A DNA stretch of 30,504 bases from JBKEAJ01 sp047972135 (GCA_047972135.1 JBKEAJ010000034.1:1-30504), one strand, 5' to 3'. Counted from the stretch's first letter, positions 15,285-23,204 are shown. Notes: generated from the sequence alone by a model not told the origin. Made by a program: numbers and translations.

Positions 15285-15464
15285 ATGAGTAACTTGAAAG
15301 TAACACAAGTAAAAAGTTCAATAGGAGCCACCCTGCGTCAGAAGCGTACATTGGAGGCTTTAGGATTGAAAGGCATCAATCATACGGTTGAGCACAAAAA
15401 CACCCCAGAGATAGTCGGAATGGTGAATAAGTTAACCCACCTTCTGAAAGTTGAGGAAGTTTAA
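15285..15464 (+). CDS. rpmD: 50S ribosomal protein L30
   Basis: L30 is a small 50S protein, not universal among bacteria. From ATG 15285 the product is 59 residues. It contains the family pattern LKVTQVKSSIGATLRQKRTL, EALGLKGINHTVEHKNTPEI and GMVNKLTHLLKVEEV. A TTG at 15276 would add three residues and is less likely. It lies between rpsE and rplO as in other bacteria that keep it. Confidence 0.97.
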   Translation: MSNLKVTQVKSSIGATLRQKRTLEALGLKGINHTVEHKNTPEIVGMVNKLTHLLKVEEV

Positions 15465-15484
15465 TCTAAAAAAAAGATTTAATC

Positions 15485-15949
15485 ATGGATTTAAATAATC
15501 TACAACCCGCAAAAGGTTCGACAAAGAAACGTAAGAGAATTGCACGTGGACAAGGCTCTGGCTTTGGAGGAACATCAACAAGAGGTCATAAAGGCGCGAA
15601 GTCACGCTCGGGCTATAAGCAAAAGAGAGGCTTTGAAGGGGGACAGATGCCGCTTCAAAGAGTAGTACCAAAATTTGGGTTTAAGAGCTTGAATAAAGTT
15701 GTATATAAGCCTATCAATATAGGAGTTTTGCAACAGTTGGCAGAAGAAAAGAAAGTTTCAGACATTGACATTCAAGTACTTACAGATGCAGGATTAGTTT
15801 CTAAGAATGATAGAGTAAAGATATTGGGTACGGGAGAATTGAAAGCTAAGCTAAGCGTCAAAGCTCACGCATGTTCGAAATCAGCTCAGGAGAAAATAGA
15901 GAAAGCATCTGGAACCATTGAAATAATAAAGCATGAAAAAACTAATTGA
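15485..15949 (+). CDS. rplO: 50S ribosomal protein L15
   Basis: L15 is a late-assembly protein whose long glycine-rich N-terminal arm threads into 23S rRNA. That arm is clear (LNNLQPAKGSTKKRKRIARG, GSGFGGTSTRGHKGAKSR, GFEGGQMPLQRVVPKFGF). The 154-residue length is normal. The last 17 bases overlap the start of secY in a different frame, so translation of the two is probably coupled. Confidence 0.98.
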   Translation: MDLNNLQPAKGSTKKRKRIARGQGSGFGGTSTRGHKGAKSRSGYKQKRGFEGGQMPLQRVVPKFGFKSLNKVVYKPINIGVLQQLAEEKKVSDIDIQVLTDAGLVSKNDRVKILGTGELKAKLSVKAHACSKSAQEKIEKASGTIEIIKHEKTN

Positions 15950-17288
15950 GACCATAAAGAACATATTTCAGATACAGGAGTTGCGTGAAAGAATTACTTA
16001 CACGGTGCTTCTTATTCTGGTTTATCGTTTAGGTTCTTTTGTTACTTTACCTGGTGTCAATCCTCATGATTTAGGGGGCTTGGCAGATCAAGCAAAAGGG
16101 GGTATTCTAGGGTTGATAAATGTATTTTCGGGAGGAGCATTTGCTCATGCCTCGGTATTTGGCTTAGGTATAATGCCTTATATTTCAGCGTCTATAGTTG
16201 TTCAGTTATTGGGTTTTGCTGTTCCATATTTTCAGCGTTTACAGCGCGATGGCGAGTCGGGACGTAATAAGATAAATCAGATAACACGTTACCTGACGGT
16301 AATAATACTAATCATACAAGGTTCTGTATATTTGGGCAATCTTAACAGTATGGTCAACGGCAATATATCAATGTCGTCGAGTTTTATGTTCTACTTTGTA
16401 GGCATAGCTTGTTTGACGGCAGGTTCGATGTTTGTGATGTGGCTAGGAGAGAGGATAACTGACAATGGCTTAGGCAATGGTATATCGCTAATCATTATGA
16501 TTGGTATTATTTCGAAGCTACCGGGAGCATTTATAACCGAATTTGGATCAAGGACGCCTGACGGGTCAGAAGCAGGAGGATTGCTAATAATGTTAGTGGA
16601 GGTAGTTATATTGTATGTTGTTTTCATGCTGTCAATACTATTGGTACAGGGGACACGTAGAGTTCCGGTTCAGTATGCCAAGCGGATTGTTGGTAATCGT
16701 CAATATGGAGGTGTTCATCAGTATATCCCCTTGAAGGTTAATGCCGCAGGGGTCATGCCTATCATTTTTGCGCAAACGATTATAATGATACCCTCGTTGT
16801 TCCTCAATAATATTTCGGGTTCTGATTCCATGAGTGGTTGGAAACTTGCGTTGATGAGTCCATGGGGTTTGTGGCATAATATATTATTGTTCCTTATGGT
16901 AGTCTTTTTCACTTATTTCTATACGGCTATAGCAGTAAATCCGACACAGATGGCAGAAGATTTGAAGAAGAATGGAGGTTTCATTCCTGGAGTAAAACCT
17001 GGCAAGGCAACGTCAGAATTTTTAGATACTATTTTGTCAAGAATAACGCTTCCTGGCTCTATTTTTTTGGGTATCGTTACGATACTTCCTACTTTAGCCT
17101 ATAACATGGGTGTAGATCAGAGTTTTGCATATTTTTTTGGAGGCACCTCACTGTTGATTTTGGTAGGAGTAGTATTGGACACCTTACAGCAAATAGAGAG
17201 TTATTTATTGATGCGTCATTATGACGGATTGATGAAAAATGGACGAATCAAGGGTCGTACAGGTGGAGTTAGTGGAAGTATGTATTAA
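15933..17288 (+). CDS. secY: Protein translocase channel subunit SecY
   Basis: SecY is the inner-membrane pore of the Sec translocon, working with SecE, SecG and SecA or the ribosome. The 451-residue protein has the expected succession of hydrophobic helices and family signatures: ITYTVLLILVYRLGSFVTLP, GIMPYISASIVVQLL, FQRLQRDGESGRNKINQITR, the cytoplasmic loop YAKRIVGNRQYGG, and NPTQMAEDLKKNGGFIPGVK. The start ATG at 15933 lies inside rplO. In many Bacteroidota and other bacteria map and/or adk follow secY. Here infA follows after 18 bp. Confidence 0.98.
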   Translation: MKKLIETIKNIFQIQELRERITYTVLLILVYRLGSFVTLPGVNPHDLGGLADQAKGGILGLINVFSGGAFAHASVFGLGIMPYISASIVVQLLGFAVPYFQRLQRDGESGRNKINQITRYLTVIILIIQGSVYLGNLNSMVNGNISMSSSFMFYFVGIACLTAGSMFVMWLGERITDNGLGNGISLIIMIGIISKLPGAFITEFGSRTPDGSEAGGLLIMLVEVVILYVVFMLSILLVQGTRRVPVQYAKRIVGNRQYGGVHQYIPLKVNAAGVMPIIFAQTIIMIPSLFLNNISGSDSMSGWKLALMSPWGLWHNILLFLMVVFFTYFYTAIAVNPTQMAEDLKKNGGFIPGVKPGKATSEFLDTILSRITLPGSIFLGIVTILPTLAYNMGVDQSFAYFFGGTSLLILVGVVLDTLQQIESYLLMRHYDGLMKNGRIKGRTGGVSGSMY

Positions 17289-17306
17289 AAATAAAGATTA
17301 GTATTT

Positions 17307-17525
17307 ATGGCAAAACAATCCTCGATAGAGCAAGACGGTACAATCATTGAAGCATTGTCAAATGCGATGTTTCGAGTGGAGTTGCAAAACGGACATACCA
17401 TCACTGCCCATATATCTGGCAAGATGCGTATGCATTATATCCGCATACTCCCTGGCGACCGTGTTAAGGTAGAAATGTCACCATACGATCTTACAAAAGG
17501 ACGAATAACATTTAGATATAAATAA
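17307..17525 (+). CDS. infA: Translation initiation factor IF-1
   Basis: IF-1 is a one-domain OB-fold protein that occupies the 30S A site during initiation. The 72 residues are standard: MAKQSSIEQDGTIIEALSNA, FRVELQNGHTITAHISGKMR, and IRILPGDRVKVEMSPYDLTK with GRITFRYK at the end. It sits 18 bp after secY and 85 bp before rpmJ. Confidence 0.98.
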   Translation: MAKQSSIEQDGTIIEALSNAMFRVELQNGHTITAHISGKMRMHYIRILPGDRVKVEMSPYDLTKGRITFRYK

Positions 17526-17610
17526 TTAATAATAACCCAGATTTTATATGATGCGAGCTAGGGTGTGTTATATCACTCGGCGAGGAACATATGCCAAACA
17601 CAAATTACAT

Positions 17611-17727
17611 ATGAAAGTAAAAGTATCAATTAAGAAAAGGAGCTCTGACTGCAAGATTGTACGTCGCAAAGGACGTCTCTACGTGATTAACAAGAAGAAT
17701 CCTAAATTCAAACAACGTCAAAAATAA
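17611..17727 (+). CDS. rpmJ: 50S ribosomal protein L36, cysteine-poor form
   Basis: This 38-codon gene encodes MKVKVSIKKRSSDCKIV, then RRKGRLYVINKKNPKFKQRQ and a final K. The start, the CKIVRR core and the KQRQK end are diagnostic of L36. The classic protein is a zinc ribbon with three Cys and one His. Here only one cysteine remains, the expected first and third ligand positions are Ser and Asn-type residues, and the His position is Phe, so it should not bind zinc. The frame is open upstream to 17536 with ATGs at 17548 and 17551, which would add 21 residues. I prefer 17611 because L36 proteins begin MKV. Confidence 0.95.
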   Translation: MKVKVSIKKRSSDCKIVRRKGRLYVINKKNPKFKQRQK

Positions 17728-17736
17728 ATTTAGAAT

Positions 17737-18114
17737 ATGGCACGTATAGTAGGTGTAGACATACCTGATAACAAGAGGGGAGAGATCGCCTTGACTTATA
17801 TCTACGGAATAGGTCGCAGCAGAGCAAGAACAATTTTGGCAGAAGCTGGAGTTGATGTAGACACAAAAGTTAAAGATTGGAACGATGATCAATTTGGAGC
17901 AATTCGTACTATCATTGGCGACAACTTTAAGGTAGAAGGAGAATTGCGTTCGGAGGTACAATTGAATATCAAGCGTCTTATGGACATTGGATGTTATCGA
18001 GGTATCCGTCATCGTATTGGTTTACCGGTAAGAGGACAAGGGACCAAGAATAATGCAAGAACTCGAAAAGGAAGACGTAAAACTGTTGCTAACAAGAAAA
18101 AAGCGACTAAATAA
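17737..18114 (+). CDS. rpsM: 30S ribosomal protein S13
   Basis: S13 in the 30S head contacts P-site tRNA and forms bridges with L5. The 125-residue sequence has ARIVGVDIPDNKRGEIALTY, IYGIGRSRARTILAEAGV with the helix-hairpin-helix, and the basic C-terminus GCYRGIRHRIGLPVRGQGTK then NARTRKGRRKTVANKKKA. It begins 9 bp after rpmJ, opening the alpha-operon part of the run. Confidence 0.98.
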   Translation: MARIVGVDIPDNKRGEIALTYIYGIGRSRARTILAEAGVDVDTKVKDWNDDQFGAIRTIIGDNFKVEGELRSEVQLNIKRLMDIGCYRGIRHRIGLPVRGQGTKNNARTRKGRRKTVANKKKATK

Positions 18115-18122
18115 CACATGAT

Positions 18123-18512
18123 ATGGCTAAGAAGACAGGATTATCAAAGAAAAGAGTTGTAAAGGTTGAAGCAGAAGGACAAGTTCATATTTCTTCGTCT
18201 TTTAACAACATAATTATTTCAATGACGAACCTCCAAGGAGAGGTCATATCGTGGGCGTCAGCTGGGAAGAAGGGCTTTCGTGGTTCTAAGAAGAATACTC
18301 CATATGCGGCCAAATTGGCTGCAGAGGAATGTGCAAAGACGGCATTTGATTTGGGCATGCGTCGAGCAAAAGTATTTGTAAAAGGACCGGGTAACGGAAG
18401 AGAGGCTGCCATAAGAGCAGTAGCATCTTTAGGCATTCAAGTGACAGAGATAGTGGACGTAACCCCACTACCACACAATGGATGCAGACCGGCAAAAAGA
18501 AGAAGAGTTTAA
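18123..18512 (+). CDS. rpsK: 30S ribosomal protein S11
   Basis: S11 sits on the platform near the E site and the Shine-Dalgarno helix. The 129-residue protein carries GQVHISSSFNNIIISMTNLQ, SAGKKGFRGSKKNTPYAAKL and the C-terminal TPLPHNGCRPAKRRRV. The HNG site is where isoaspartate forms in E. coli S11. rpsM ends 8 bp upstream and rpsD begins 21 bp downstream. Confidence 0.98.
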   Translation: MAKKTGLSKKRVVKVEAEGQVHISSSFNNIIISMTNLQGEVISWASAGKKGFRGSKKNTPYAAKLAAEECAKTAFDLGMRRAKVFVKGPGNGREAAIRAVASLGIQVTEIVDVTPLPHNGCRPAKRRRV

Positions 18513-18533
18513 CATTAAAAGAAAGATTGCACA

Positions 18534-19142
18534 ATGGCAAGATATATAGGACCAAAATCGAAGATTGCGAGAAATTTCGGAGAGCCGATATTCGGACCCG
18601 ATAAAGTTCTTGAAAGAAAAAATTATCCTCCTGGATTTCATGGAGTCAACAGCCGGAGAAGGAAGAAGTCGGAGTATGGGCTTCAGCTTAGAGAGAAGCA
18701 GAAAGCCAAATCGACTTATGGAGTGTTGGAGCGTCAGTTTGAGAACATGTTTCACCGAGCGCAAGCGGCAAAAGGAATTACTGGAGAGATACTACTACAA
18801 ATGCTAGAATGTAGGCTCGACAATGTTGTATTTAGAATGGGTATAGCACCGACACGTGCTGCCGCACGTCAGTTAGTATCCCATAAGCATATAGTTGTTA
18901 ACGGTCAAGTGGTGAACATAGCTTCTTACTCAGTACGAGAGGGCGATGTAGTTGGAGTTAGAGAGCGTTCTAAGTCTCTGGCAGTTATCGTAGAGGCATT
19001 GAAGTCTACGAGTCACACCAAGTATCCGTGGATAGAGTGGGATGCATCTCATCAGGCAGGAAAGTTTTTGAACAGACCCACACGCGAGGAAATTCCGGAG
19101 AACATCAAGGAGCAACTAATAGTCGAACTATATTCTAAATAA
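18534..19142 (+). CDS. rpsD: 30S ribosomal protein S4, zinc-independent form
   Basis: S4 initiates 30S assembly and affects decoding accuracy with S5. The 202-residue protein has the N-terminal ARYIGPKSKIARNFGEPIFG, the helical QLREKQKAKSTYGVLERQFE, and the S4 RNA-binding domain LDNVVFRMGIAPTRAAARQL with VSHKHIVVNGQVVNIASY. The zinc-binding cysteine cluster of some S4 proteins is missing; that region reads ERKNYPPGFHG. S4 represses the alpha operon in E. coli, but no equivalent site is evident here. Confidence 0.98.
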   Translation: MARYIGPKSKIARNFGEPIFGPDKVLERKNYPPGFHGVNSRRRKKSEYGLQLREKQKAKSTYGVLERQFENMFHRAQAAKGITGEILLQMLECRLDNVVFRMGIAPTRAAARQLVSHKHIVVNGQVVNIASYSVREGDVVGVRERSKSLAVIVEALKSTSHTKYPWIEWDASHQAGKFLNRPTREEIPENIKEQLIVELYSK

Positions 19143-19153
19143 AAAATAAAAGT

Positions 19154-20146
19154 ATGGCAATATTAGCATTTCAAAAGCCCGACCAGGTCATCATGTTAGA
19201 TTCTGATGATCGTCGTGGAAAATTTGAGTTTCGTCCATTAGAACCAGGATTTGGTATTACAGTTGGAAATGCACTTCGCAGGATACTTTTGTCATCTCTC
19301 GAAGGGTATGCCATAACTTCAGTCAAAATTGAAGGTGTAGAACACGAATTTTCAACAATAAAGGGAGTTCGCGAAGATGTTACAGATATCATATTAAATT
19401 TGAAGCAAGTACGTTTGGCAAATGTGATAGCCAATTCAGATGAGGAGAGTGTCAGTCTCAGTATTTCGGGTAAGGAGTCATTTACTGCTGCCGATATAGA
19501 GGCAGCAATGTCCAATTTTAGGGTACTGAATCCTGAGTTATTGATATGTACCTTGGAAAAGGAAGTAACATTAAATGTAACATTGACCATCAACAAAGGT
19601 CGAGGTTATGTTCCATCGACGGAGCATGAAATAGCAGACGAAGACGTTGAAGTTATATCGATTGATTCTATTTACACTCCCATAAAGAATGTAAAATATA
19701 CCGTTGAGAATTATCGTGTAGAGCAAAAGACGGACTACGAGAAGCTTTTGATAGAGATTGACACCGACGGTTCAATAAACCCGAAAGATGCTCTGAAAGA
19801 GGCAGCAAAGATCTTGATTCATCACTTTATGTTATTCTCTGACGAGAAAATAACACTTGATAATATCGAGGAGCAAAGTTCAGAGGAGTTTGATGAAGAG
19901 TTATTGGAGATGCGTCGATTGTTGAAGAAGAAGCTTGTTGACTTTGATTTGTCAGTAAGAGCTCTAAACTGCTTGAAAGCGGCTGAAGTAGTTACCTTAG
20001 GAGAGTTAGTGCAGTTTCAAAGAGGCGATTTGTTGAAGTTTAGGAACTTCGGTAAAAAATCGCTCACTGAGCTTGACGAGCTATTAGATAATTTAAAGCT
20101 CTCTTTCGGGCTAGATATAAGTAAGTATAAATTAGACAAAGAGTAA
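19154..20146 (+). CDS. rpoA: DNA-directed RNA polymerase alpha subunit
   Basis: Alpha dimerises to nucleate RNA polymerase assembly. The N-terminal domain (about residues 1-235) has PLEPGFGITVGNALRRILLS, SLEGYAITSVKIEGVEHEFS and GYVPSTEHEIADEDVEVISI. An acidic linker (EEQSSEEFDEELLEM) leads to the C-terminal domain, with LSVRALNCLKAAEVVTLGEL and FRNFGKKSLTELDELLDNLK. That domain binds upstream promoter DNA and activators, and its R of VRALNCLKA corresponds to Arg265 of E. coli. The 330-residue length is typical. rplQ follows after 6 bp. Confidence 0.98.
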   Translation: MAILAFQKPDQVIMLDSDDRRGKFEFRPLEPGFGITVGNALRRILLSSLEGYAITSVKIEGVEHEFSTIKGVREDVTDIILNLKQVRLANVIANSDEESVSLSISGKESFTAADIEAAMSNFRVLNPELLICTLEKEVTLNVTLTINKGRGYVPSTEHEIADEDVEVISIDSIYTPIKNVKYTVENYRVEQKTDYEKLLIEIDTDGSINPKDALKEAAKILIHHFMLFSDEKITLDNIEEQSSEEFDEELLEMRRLLKKKLVDFDLSVRALNCLKAAEVVTLGELVQFQRGDLLKFRNFGKKSLTELDELLDNLKLSFGLDISKYKLDKE

Positions 20147-20152
20147 GTAACA

Positions 20153-20938
20153 ATGAGACATAATAAGAAGTTTAATCATCTGGGAAGAAAGAGTGCACAC
20201 CGTAAGGCTATGCTTGCGAATATGGCAACTTCACTGATTATGCACAAGAGAATTGAAACTACAGTAGCTAAGGCTAGAGCCTTGAAAATATATGTAGAGC
20301 CTCTTATGACAAAATCCAAGAACGATACAACTCACTCAAGGAGAGTTGTATTTAGCTATCTGCGCGATAAGTATGCCGTTACGGAGCTTTTTAGGGAGAT
20401 TTCCACAAAGATAGCAGATCGCCCCGGAGGATATACAAGAATTTTGAAACTTGGTAATCGTCAAGGCGACAATGCCGAAATGTGCATAATAGAGTTGGTT
20501 GACTATAACGAAAATATGCTTAAAGACGCAGGCAAAGGAGGCGCTAAGAAGACACGTCGCAGAAGAGGTGGCTCTAAGGCTAAAGGGGCTGAGACTACAA
20601 CGAAAGTAGAAGAAACTGCATCTACTGAGGCTGTAGAAGCTGAAACTGCAACAGAGGAAAAGCCAAAAGCTAAAAAAGCAGCTCCAAAGAAAGCAGAGGA
20701 AACAGCAGCTACTGAGGAAAAGCCAAAAGCTAAAGCGGCAGCTCCGAAGAAAGCAGAGAAAGAAGATGCTCCTGCTGAGGAAAAGCCAAAAGCAGAGAAA
20801 GCTGCTCCAAAGAAGGCAGAAAAAGAGGATACTCCTGCCGAAGAGAAGCCCAAAGCTGAAAAGGCTGCCCCTGAGAAAGCAGAAAAGAAGGATGAAGAGC
20901 CAAAGGCTGACGCATCTAAAGGCGATAGCGAAAAGTAG
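20153..20938 (+). CDS. rplQ: 50S ribosomal protein L17 with long repeat-built C-terminal tail
   Basis: L17 sits at the tunnel exit face of the 50S subunit. Residues 1-120 are the ordinary protein: MRHNKKFNHLGRKSAHRKAM, SLIMHKRIETTVAKARALK, and GGYTRILKLGNRQGDNAEM with CIIELVDYNE at the end. After residue 123 comes a tail of about 138 residues, making 261 in all, about twice the length of E. coli L17. It begins with a basic, probably RNA-contacting segment (KKTRRRRGGSKAK). An acidic Thr/Glu part follows, then four near-repeats of about 20 residues built on EEKPKAEKAAPKKAEKED. The tail should be disordered. It is the last gene of the operon and is followed by a terminator. Confidence 0.97.
   Translation: MRHNKKFNHLGRKSAHRKAMLANMATSLIMHKRIETTVAKARALKIYVEPLMTKSKNDTTHSRRVVFSYLRDKYAVTELFREISTKIADRPGGYTRILKLGNRQGDNAEMCIIELVDYNENMLKDAGKGGAKKTRRRRGGSKAKGAETTTKVEETASTEAVEAETATEEKPKAKKAAPKKAEETAATEEKPKAKAAAPKKAEKEDAPAEEKPKAEKAAPKKAEKEDTPAEEKPKAEKAAPEKAEKKDEEPKADASKGDSEK
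20651..20896 (+). repeat. Four tandem 60-63-bp repeats in the 3' part of rplQ
   Basis: Residues 167-248 of L17 fall into four units: TEEKPKAKKAAPKKAEETA, TEEKPKAKAAAPKKAEKEDA, AEEKPKAEKAAPKKAEKEDT and AEEKPKAEKAAPEKAEKKDE, each with a linker residue. The DNA repeats have diverged at synonymous positions (for example GAGGAAAAGCCAAAAGC against GAAGAGAAGCCCAAAGC). They are therefore an old expansion or are kept by selection on the protein. Confidence 0.9.
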
Positions 20939-20967
20939 TAGTACTTACGCTATTCAAACAATACTAG

Positions 20968-20997
20968 AGCACTGTCATTTTGATGGTGCTTTTTTTA
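20968..20997 (+). terminator. Intrinsic terminator after rplQ
   Basis: A 9-bp stem (AGCACTGTC against GATGGTGCT, with two G-U pairs) and a 5-nt loop ATTTT is followed directly by a seven-T run. It lies 30 bp after the rplQ stop and closes the ribosomal operon. Confidence 0.85.
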
Positions 20998-21025
20998 TAT
21001 CTTTTATTAGGCATTCAGGTGACAC

Positions 21026-21059
21026 TTTGACACTATATAGGCTAGTGGCATAGCATTTG
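21026..21059 (+). promoter_or_regulatory. Candidate htpG promoter
   Basis: TTTG at 21026-21029 and TAGCATTTG at 21051-21059 are spaced 21 bp, as in Bacteroidota -33/-7 promoters. The -7 element has one extra base inside TAnnTTTG. Transcription would start near 21066, giving a leader of about 29 nt. No CIRCE-like inverted repeat or other heat-shock operator was seen. Confidence 0.45.
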
Positions 21060-21094
21060 AACAAACAAGCATAGAAAATCAAAAAATAATCAAT

Positions 21095-23152
21095 ATGCAA
21101 AAAGGACAAATAGGGGTAGCCAGCGAAAACTTGTTTCCCATTATCAAGAAGTTTCTTTACTCGGAGCACGATATTTTTCTTCGTGAGATAGTGTCGAATG
21201 CCGTAGATGCCACGCAGAAGTTGGTAACATTGAGCAAGAGGGGAGAAGCGAAAGATGTAGACCTAGACAATTTGAAAGTTAGTGTATCTTTCGACAAAAA
21301 GAAAAAAACTATCACTGTTTCCGATATGGGAATAGGTATGAGTGCCGAAGAGATTGAGAAGTACATTAATCAGATAGCTTTTTCGGGGGCTAACGATTTT
21401 CTTGATAAGTATAAGGATGATGCTCACGCCATTATCGGTCATTTTGGGCTAGGTTTTTATTCGTCGTTTATGGTGTCAGACAAGGTGGAGATATACACGA
21501 AGTCGCATCGAGAGGGCTCGCAGGCGGTGAAGTGGGAGTGTGATGGAAGTCCCGAGTACACTATCGAGAATATCGAAAAAGACTCGGTGGGTACAGACAT
21601 TGTTATGTATCTTAATTCGGAGTCAGAAGAGTTTCTTGATGAGAGTAAGATTTCAGACATTTTGTCTCGTTACTGCCGTTTTTTGCCAATCCCAATAGCT
21701 TTTGGCAAGAAAAAGGAGTGGAAAGACGGTAAAGAAGTTGAGACCGAAGAGCTTAATCAAATCAACGACACAAACCCGGCATGGGTAAGAAAACCTGCCG
21801 ATCTCAAAGAAGAGGATTACAAAGAATTTTACAACAAGCTGTATCCTTATTCGGAGGAGCCATTGTTTAATATCCACCTGAATGTAGACTATCCCTTTAA
21901 TCTTACGGGTATTTTGTATTTCCCCAAGCTGAAAAATAATGTGGAAGTTCAGCGCAATAAGATACAACTATATTGTAATCAGGTATTTGTTACTGATTCT
22001 GTGGAGGGTATTGTTCCTGAGTTCTTAACATTATTACATGGGGTGATAGACTCACCAGACATTCCTCTAAACGTGTCTCGTTCTTATCTTCAAGGCGATG
22101 CTAATGTCAAGAAGATTTCGGGTCATATCACTAAAAAAGTTGCCGACCGACTGTTTGATATTTTCAAGGAAGACAGAAGTAAGTTTGAAGAGCGATGGGA
22201 CGATTTGAAAATATTTATCGAATATGGAATGCTCTCTGATGAAAAGTTTAACGAGAGAGCAAAGAAATTTTTCTTATATCACAATATTGACGACAAATAT
22301 TTCACCACAGAGGAATACAAAACACTGATAGAAACAGAGCAGACCGACAAGGACGGCAATGTGGTTTACTTGTATGCAACCGACAAAGATGCGCAGTATT
22401 CGTTTATTCAAGCAGCAAAGAATAAGGGCTATGATGTGTTGCTGATGGATGACATGTTGGCAACTCCGCTCATCAACAAGCTAGAGCAAGAAGACAGCAA
22501 GCAACGTTTTGTCAGGGTAGATTCGGATGTTGCTGACAGACTGATTGTGAAGGAAGAAGCAAAAGATGAGATGTCTTATGAGGAGAAGAATGCTATTACT
22601 CCTATTTTTCAAGGAGTTTGTCCCAAAGAAGTAGGTAATTTTATTATTGATATTAAAGCTATGGGCGAGACCGAACTTCCCGTAGTTGTTACCAACAACG
22701 AGTTTATGCGCAGGATGAAGGATATGAGCCAGTTTCAGGGAGGTGGTATGAATTTCTACGGCGCGATGGGAGATTCTTATAATTTGGTTGTAAACTCGTC
22801 GCATCCTTTGGTTAAGAAGATTTTCACCAAGCGAGATGAGACAATCGGTGCCGAAATAGAAACTTTGAGTACCAATATACAAACCCTTAAGGACGAGATT
22901 TCGGTATTGGAGAAAGCCAAAGGCGACAAAAAGCCTGAGGACATACCGGCAGAGGAGAAAGCCAAGATGGAAGAACTGAACGAGCAGCTCAGAGGCGATG
23001 AGCAGAGTATGCGTACAAAGCTAGAGACTTTTGGAGCAGAAACACCACTTGCCAAGCAGCTTATCGACCTTGCACTTTTGTCGGGCGGGCTGCTCAAGGG
23101 CGAGGCACTCGACCGTTTTGTCAAGCGCAGTGTAGAGCTGATAGAGGACTAG
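21095..23152 (+). CDS. htpG: Molecular chaperone HtpG (bacterial Hsp90)
   Basis: HtpG is the homodimeric ATP-dependent Hsp90 of bacteria. The 685-residue protein has the GHKL ATPase domain: FLREIVSNAVDA with E31, N35 and D38, DMGIGMS from D77, and GHFGLGFYSSFMVSDKVEIY. The middle domain has the catalytic-loop segment LPLNVSRSYLQ-type text (SPDIPLNVSRSYLQGDANVK), and the C-terminal domain carries FQGGGMNFYG. It is longer than the 624 residues of E. coli. Part of the difference is a charged coiled-coil insertion at about residues 585-645 (LKDEISVLEKAKGDKKPEDI onward), between the dimerisation elements. It is a single-gene unit with its own promoter candidate and a shared terminator. Confidence 0.98.
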   Translation: MQKGQIGVASENLFPIIKKFLYSEHDIFLREIVSNAVDATQKLVTLSKRGEAKDVDLDNLKVSVSFDKKKKTITVSDMGIGMSAEEIEKYINQIAFSGANDFLDKYKDDAHAIIGHFGLGFYSSFMVSDKVEIYTKSHREGSQAVKWECDGSPEYTIENIEKDSVGTDIVMYLNSESEEFLDESKISDILSRYCRFLPIPIAFGKKKEWKDGKEVETEELNQINDTNPAWVRKPADLKEEDYKEFYNKLYPYSEEPLFNIHLNVDYPFNLTGILYFPKLKNNVEVQRNKIQLYCNQVFVTDSVEGIVPEFLTLLHGVIDSPDIPLNVSRSYLQGDANVKKISGHITKKVADRLFDIFKEDRSKFEERWDDLKIFIEYGMLSDEKFNERAKKFFLYHNIDDKYFTTEEYKTLIETEQTDKDGNVVYLYATDKDAQYSFIQAAKNKGYDVLLMDDMLATPLINKLEQEDSKQRFVRVDSDVADRLIVKEEAKDEMSYEEKNAITPIFQGVCPKEVGNFIIDIKAMGETELPVVVTNNEFMRRMKDMSQFQGGGMNFYGAMGDSYNLVVNSSHPLVKKIFTKRDETIGAEIETLSTNIQTLKDEISVLEKAKGDKKPEDIPAEEKAKMEELNEQLRGDEQSMRTKLETFGAETPLAKQLIDLALLSGGLLKGEALDRFVKRSVELIED

Positions 23153-23170
23153 TCAAGGATGTGAGTTTAT

Positions 23171-23204
23171 AAAAAAATCCTCCGAAAATTCGGAGGATTT
23201 TTTA
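23171..23204. terminator. Bidirectional intrinsic terminator between htpG and the convergent GNAT gene
   Basis: An almost perfect inverted repeat: AATCCTCCGAA pairs with TTCGGAGGATT and is flanked by an A-run on one side and a T-run on the other, so it works in either direction. It lies 19 bp after the htpG stop. Its last bases touch the stop codon of the minus-strand gene ending at 23202. Confidence 0.92.

Noticed and set aside
18565..18807. Second plus-strand frame of 80 codons inside rpsD
   Set aside because: It is an out-of-frame shadow of rpsD, whose own frame matches S4 from end to end.
20503..20853. Minus-strand open frame rich in Ser, Phe and Ala repeats
   Set aside because: It is the mirror of the rplQ tail repeats; its repeats are forced by the plus-strand Lys/Ala/Glu codons.
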